Origin: Candidatus Nanopelagicales bacterium
Lineage (GTDB): Bacteria; Actinomycetota; Actinomycetes; S36-B12
Assembly: GCA_938091275.1 (NCBI GenBank)
Contig: CALKMY010000102.1
Coordinates: 1-6,944 of the forward strand
Direction: 5' to 3'
Length of the DNA: 6,944 nucleotides
Shown here: one piece after another, positions 4,455-6,944 of the stretch
How the letters are laid out: each line of letters begins with the position of its first letter
How positions within the stretch are numbered: the first letter of the stretch is position 1
The notes under the pieces: model-generated
Database searches by the model: none
Seen by the model: only the letters and a program-made list of their open reading frames with translations
What the model was told of the DNA's origin: nothing
Program-made: the position numbers and the translations under genes

Positions 4455-5402
4455 ATGAGCAAGCGGAAGTTCTTCATCGACACCGACACCGCAACCGACG
4501 ATGCGGTCGCTCTCGTGATGGCTCTCCAGCACCCGGATGTTGATGTTCTTGGCATATCTACGGTGGCGGGTAATTGCACCATCGAGCAAGCCACGCAGAA
4601 CGCTCTGTACACACGGGATCTTGTCGGGTCGACCGTCCCGGTTCACGTAGGCGCCGACGGCCCGCTGATGCGGCCTTTGCAAACCGCCCATCACGTGCAC
4701 GGCAAGGACGGCATGGGAGATATCGGCCTCCCGCTACACAGCCGGGAGCCCGCCTCCCACCGTGGCGTCCAAGCGATGATCGACGCGATCATGAACTCTC
4801 CCGGTGACGTCGAACTCGTCACACTGGGGCCTTTGACCAACCTGGCACTGGCGTTGCGCCTAGAACCAGCGATCGTCGGTGCCCTCAAGCGCGTGGTGAC
4901 CATGGGGGGCACGGCCGTGCTTCCCGGAAACATCACTCCGCTCGCAGAATTCAACTTCTGGGTAGACCCGGAGGCCGCTGCCATTGTGACCAACTCCGGC
5001 CTGCACTTCGAGATGGCCGGATGGGATATCTCCACCGCGCACGCGGTCATCCACGACGAACTCGCAGCGGAATTGCGAAGCCTCGGCACTTTGGGGCAGT
5101 TCGCTGTCGATATCCAAGGAGTGTTGCGGGAATTCTGTCGAACCGAGACTGTTCTCGATGGTTTCGATCTCCCCGATCCGCTCGCCATGGCGATCGCACT
5201 CGACCCGTCGATCGTGACGCGCGAAGCACAGCATTTTGTCGACGTCATCCCCGGCGATAGTGCTGCGCGCGGTCAGACAATCGTGGATGAACGCGGTGCC
5301 AGCGGCAAGGACGTCAACTGTCGGGTCATTTACGAGGCGGATCGTGACCGCTTCCTCGACATGCTGCACCAGGCGCTGCGAGACGCAGGTCCAGGGACCT
5401 GA
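4455..5402 (+). CDS. Nucleoside hydrolase (IUNH family)
   Basis: This encodes 315 residues, a normal length for inosine-uridine preferring nucleoside N-ribohydrolases, which split nucleosides into base and ribose for salvage in the cytoplasm. The N-terminal calcium site DTDTATDD (9-16) supplies the aspartates, with Thr-Ala-Thr replacing the common Pro-Gly-x. TLGPLTNLA (123-131), VVTMGG (147-152) and the substrate-binding NITPLAEFNFWVDPEAA (159-175) follow. Asp241 is the expected C-terminal calcium ligand, but the residue before it, His in the classic HDPxA motif and a catalytic acid for purine leaving groups, is Pro240 (PDPLA). The enzyme therefore belongs to a His-less subgroup whose substrate I cannot state. 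The ribosome-binding site is weak (AGG about 11 bases upstream). The next gene starts 21 bases after its stop, suggesting co-transcription. Confidence 0.92.
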   Translation: MSKRKFFIDTDTATDDAVALVMALQHPDVDVLGISTVAGNCTIEQATQNALYTRDLVGSTVPVHVGADGPLMRPLQTAHHVHGKDGMGDIGLPLHSREPASHRGVQAMIDAIMNSPGDVELVTLGPLTNLALALRLEPAIVGALKRVVTMGGTAVLPGNITPLAEFNFWVDPEAAAIVTNSGLHFEMAGWDISTAHAVIHDELAAELRSLGTLGQFAVDIQGVLREFCRTETVLDGFDLPDPLAMAIALDPSIVTREAQHFVDVIPGDSAARGQTIVDERGASGKDVNCRVIYEADRDRFLDMLHQALRDAGPGT

Positions 5403-5423
5403 CGCACCGCGTACGGTGGGGAC

Positions 5424-5729
5424 GTGAACGTTTTTCGATCCCGACCCTTCATGGTGGTCGTCATTGTCTGCGTGATCGTCGGCTTTGTCGGTGCGGGCGC
5501 AGCGGCCCTGATCCCACGCGGAGGAGGATCCGGGAGCGCCGATGTGACGTCTCTATGGCAGTCGCAGCCTGAGGACGTGAGGTCGGAAGTCTGTTCGGCT
5601 TTTCGTGCCAACCCCCAGGGCTATCTCGCACTGATGGAGCAAACATGGCTCGCCGACGGCACCCTCGATCAAGACAGTTTCGAGACTCTCGTGGATGAGA
5701 TCGCCACCGACTGCCGAGTCAACTACTAG
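5424..5729 (+). CDS. Small membrane-anchored hypothetical protein
   Basis: This encodes 101 residues of no recognised family, from GTG 5424 preceded closely by a G-rich stretch (GGTGGGG); an ATG at 5451 is an alternative that would keep most of the membrane segment. Residues 9-30 form one strongly hydrophobic helix after two Arg, so the protein is probably anchored with its C-terminus outside. A Gly/Ser linker (33-38) leads to a helical domain (about 41-98) with Cys57 and Cys97, spaced to form a disulfide, and conserved-looking segments NPQGYLALMEQTWLADG and DQDSFETLVDEI. There is no lipobox, since Cys16 lies inside the hydrophobic stretch. It sits between the nucleoside hydrolase and the methylase with gaps of 21 and 7 bases, so it is very likely in their operon, but neither neighbour suggests a function for it. 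Confidence 0.7.
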   Translation: MNVFRSRPFMVVVIVCVIVGFVGAGAAALIPRGGGSGSADVTSLWQSQPEDVRSEVCSAFRANPQGYLALMEQTWLADGTLDQDSFETLVDEIATDCRVNY

Positions 5730-5736
5730 ACCGCAC

Positions 5737-6540
5737 ATGCCCGTCGAAGAGATAGTTGATTCCCGTGACGATCGCCTCGCGGGATATCGAGATCTCACCG
5801 ATGTCGCGCTTCGGGTCGCGTTCGAGCCAGCGAACGGCGTCTACATAGCCGAAAGCGCATCAGTAATCGAGCGGGCACTGAACGCCGGACACGAACCGTT
5901 CTCCATCCTCATGGAGGACAAGTGGCTACCGAAGATGACGCCCCTGATCACGCGCTTCCCCGACGTGCCCGTCTACGTTGCAAGCACCGAACTCTTGCAG
6001 GACATCACCGGCTTCCACGTGCACCGAGGTGCACTGGCTTTGATGAAACGTCCCGCACCGGTGACGATTGAATCAGTGATCAACGATGCTCGACGCTTGC
6101 TAATCCTCGAGAACATCGTCGATCACACCAATGTCGGGGCGATCATCCGCTGCGCCGCCGGACTGGGGTTCGACGGCTTCCTGGTCACACCCCGCTGCGC
6201 CGATCCGCTCTATCGACGCAGCGTTCGGGTGTCGATGGGAACGGTGTTTGACCTTCCCTGGACGCAGATCGATCCCTGGCCGGACTCGCTGGCACACCTG
6301 CGCGACAACGGGTTCGTCGTGGTCGGGGTGACTCCGCACGGACGCAACGCAGTCGATCTCGACGCCTTCGATGCGCCCGATCGTGTCGCACTGGTTCTCG
6401 GCACCGAGGGCGATGGGCTGACCACATCCGCCGTAGACGCGTGCGATAGGTCGGTCCAAATTCCGATGCACAACGGTGTCGATTCGCTCAATGTCGCCGC
6501 CGCGGCCGCGATCGTGTGCTGGGCGCTTCGACCCGGATAG
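5737..6540 (+). CDS. SpoU/TrmH-family RNA 2'-O-methyltransferase
   Basis: This encodes 267 residues. SPOUT enzymes of this class use S-adenosylmethionine to methylate a ribose 2'-OH in tRNA or rRNA. Residues 10-105 are an N-terminal RNA-binding-like domain (RDDRLAGYRDLTDVALR, then YIAESASVIERALNAG). The C-terminal trefoil-knot domain has all three family motifs: ENIVDHTNVGAIIRCA (125-140) with Asn132 and Arg138, VLGTEGDGL (220-228), and IPMHNGVDSLNVAAAAAI (242-259) with the Ser-Leu-Asn signature at 250-252. It is full length. The exact target (Gm18 tRNA, 23S rRNA or other) cannot be read from sequence; self-protection against thiopeptides is known for a few relatives, but nothing here supports that. 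ATG 5737 is chosen because it follows the preceding stop by seven bases; an in-frame ATG at 5695 would overlap that gene by 35 bases. No ribosome-binding site is seen, implying coupling to the upstream gene. Confidence 0.92.
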   Translation: MPVEEIVDSRDDRLAGYRDLTDVALRVAFEPANGVYIAESASVIERALNAGHEPFSILMEDKWLPKMTPLITRFPDVPVYVASTELLQDITGFHVHRGALALMKRPAPVTIESVINDARRLLILENIVDHTNVGAIIRCAAGLGFDGFLVTPRCADPLYRRSVRVSMGTVFDLPWTQIDPWPDSLAHLRDNGFVVVGVTPHGRNAVDLDAFDAPDRVALVLGTEGDGLTTSAVDACDRSVQIPMHNGVDSLNVAAAAAIVCWALRPG

Positions 6541-6623
6541 TCGACCCAGATGTCACGAGATAACCGGTCAGTCGGACAAGAAGACAACACCGAAGCGAAA
6601 GATCCCCGCTGATGCGATTGCTG
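6541..6623. other. Convergent intergenic gap
   Basis: These 83 bases separate the stops of two convergent genes. A shared terminator would be expected, but I see only weak pairings (for example TGTC at 6551-6554 with GACA at 6575-6578) and no T-run on either strand. TGCTACCGG is repeated at 6622 and 6651, straddling the 3' end of the leftward ORF, with no evident role. Confidence 0.4.
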
Positions 6624-6944
6624 CTACCGGCCCTTCGGGAGCGAGATCGGTGCTACCGGCTGGAAGGTGATTTTGGTCGTGCTGGAGGGTCGATTCTGGG
6701 CATCGAATTCCAGCAACGTGGCGTTCAATCCGTTCGCCGCGATTCGCACCACGGTTCTGCTCGGCTCACCCTCTGACGGAGCGGGATGCGATGCGGACAC
6801 CTCCATGGTGCCGTTCTCCAACACCTGTGTGGTCACACCTAGAGCCCCTTCCGTCCACGGCGACCACGGGTCGAATCCGATCCGACTTTCCACCCCGGAG
6901 ACCGGGTGAGGGTTGCTCGCGGTGCGGGTTTTCGTCCATCGCTT
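6624..6944 (-). CDS. C-terminal part of unrecognised protein, runs off edge
   Basis: The leftward frame is open from the right edge (codon at 6944-6942) to TAG at 6624, giving 106 residues. A GTG at 6893 is a possible internal start, but the frame continues open upstream, so this is probably the end of a longer gene. The visible part is probably rich in beta strands (GVTTQVLENGTMEVSASH, then SRTVVRIAANGLNATLLEFDAQN and TKITFQPVAPI), ending in a short basic tail. There is no recognised domain, no cysteine and no membrane helix. The alternating strand pattern and Asn/Thr/Ser content would suit a secreted or surface beta domain, but that is a guess. It is convergent to the methylase gene and so belongs to a different transcription unit. 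Confidence 0.55.
   Translation of the reverse strand, partial: KRWTKTRTASNPHPVSGVESRIGFDPWSPWTEGALGVTTQVLENGTMEVSASHPAPSEGEPSRTVVRIAANGLNATLLEFDAQNRPSSTTKITFQPVAPISLPKGR

Noticed and set aside
4033..4700. Leftward frames opposite the MFS 3' end and hydrolase 5' end
   Set aside because: His/Arg/Asp-rich composition typical of antisense translation of membrane-protein codons; no ribosome-binding site or domain.
4691..5248. 185-codon leftward frame inside the nucleoside hydrolase gene
   Set aside because: It is antisense to a clearly identified enzyme, is Ser/Arg/Pro-rich and has no motif. Such shadows are common in GC-rich coding DNA.
5695..5736. Upstream ATG for the methylase
   Set aside because: It would overlap the preceding gene by 35 bases and adds a Pro/Thr/Arg stretch unlike the start of the N-terminal domain; ATG 5737 lies just after the preceding stop.
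6667..6909. Rightward 80-codon frame near the right edge
   Set aside because: No ribosome-binding site or family, and it lies opposite the open edge-entering frame, whose strand pattern looks more protein-like.

Overview
The window looks like chromosomal DNA from a moderately high-GC actinobacterium. The reasons are GC-rich third codon positions, frequent GTG starts, short or overlapping gene junctions, and protein families typical of that phylum (GYD-domain protein, DHA3-type MFS exporter, SpoU methylase with an extended N-terminal domain). The genus cannot be fixed from sequence alone. I see no tRNA, rRNA, IS element, phage gene or CRISPR array.

Layout: positions 1-480 hold no convincing gene. 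This stretch is less GC-rich and contains several palindromes, including a hairpin that probably ends the lipoprotein transcript. From 481 to 2974 everything reads leftward. In transcription order it encodes a GYD-domain protein (2974-2648), an antibiotic-biosynthesis-monooxygenase-like (ABM) protein (2590-2258), three tiny unrecognised proteins of 45, 56 and 58 residues joined by 4-base stop/start overlaps (2086-1609), and a lipoprotein with an HEYWH zinc-peptidase motif and a Ser/Asp/Gln heptapeptide-repeat stalk (1569-481). A 137-base divergent promoter region then separates these from rightward genes: an MFS exporter (3112-4401), a calcium-dependent nucleoside hydrolase family protein (4455-5402), a small membrane-anchored protein (5424-5729) and a SpoU/TrmH-family RNA 2'-O-methyltransferase (5737-6540). 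A leftward ORF entering from the right edge (6944-6624) meets them convergently.

How they may work together: GYD and ABM are both small proteins of the ferredoxin-like dimeric barrel type and sit divergent to an exporter, which suggests a small-molecule or redox-stress response unit (inference). The nucleoside hydrolase, the small membrane protein and the methylase are closely spaced and probably co-transcribed. Their shared theme, if any, is RNA or nucleoside metabolism.

The strongest unexplained signal is the three-gene micro-operon at 1609-2086. Its Shine-Dalgarno sequence lies inside a 10-bp inverted repeat (2088-2132), so translation of the whole cassette could be switched by RNA folding. 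This is the best candidate in the window for something undescribed.
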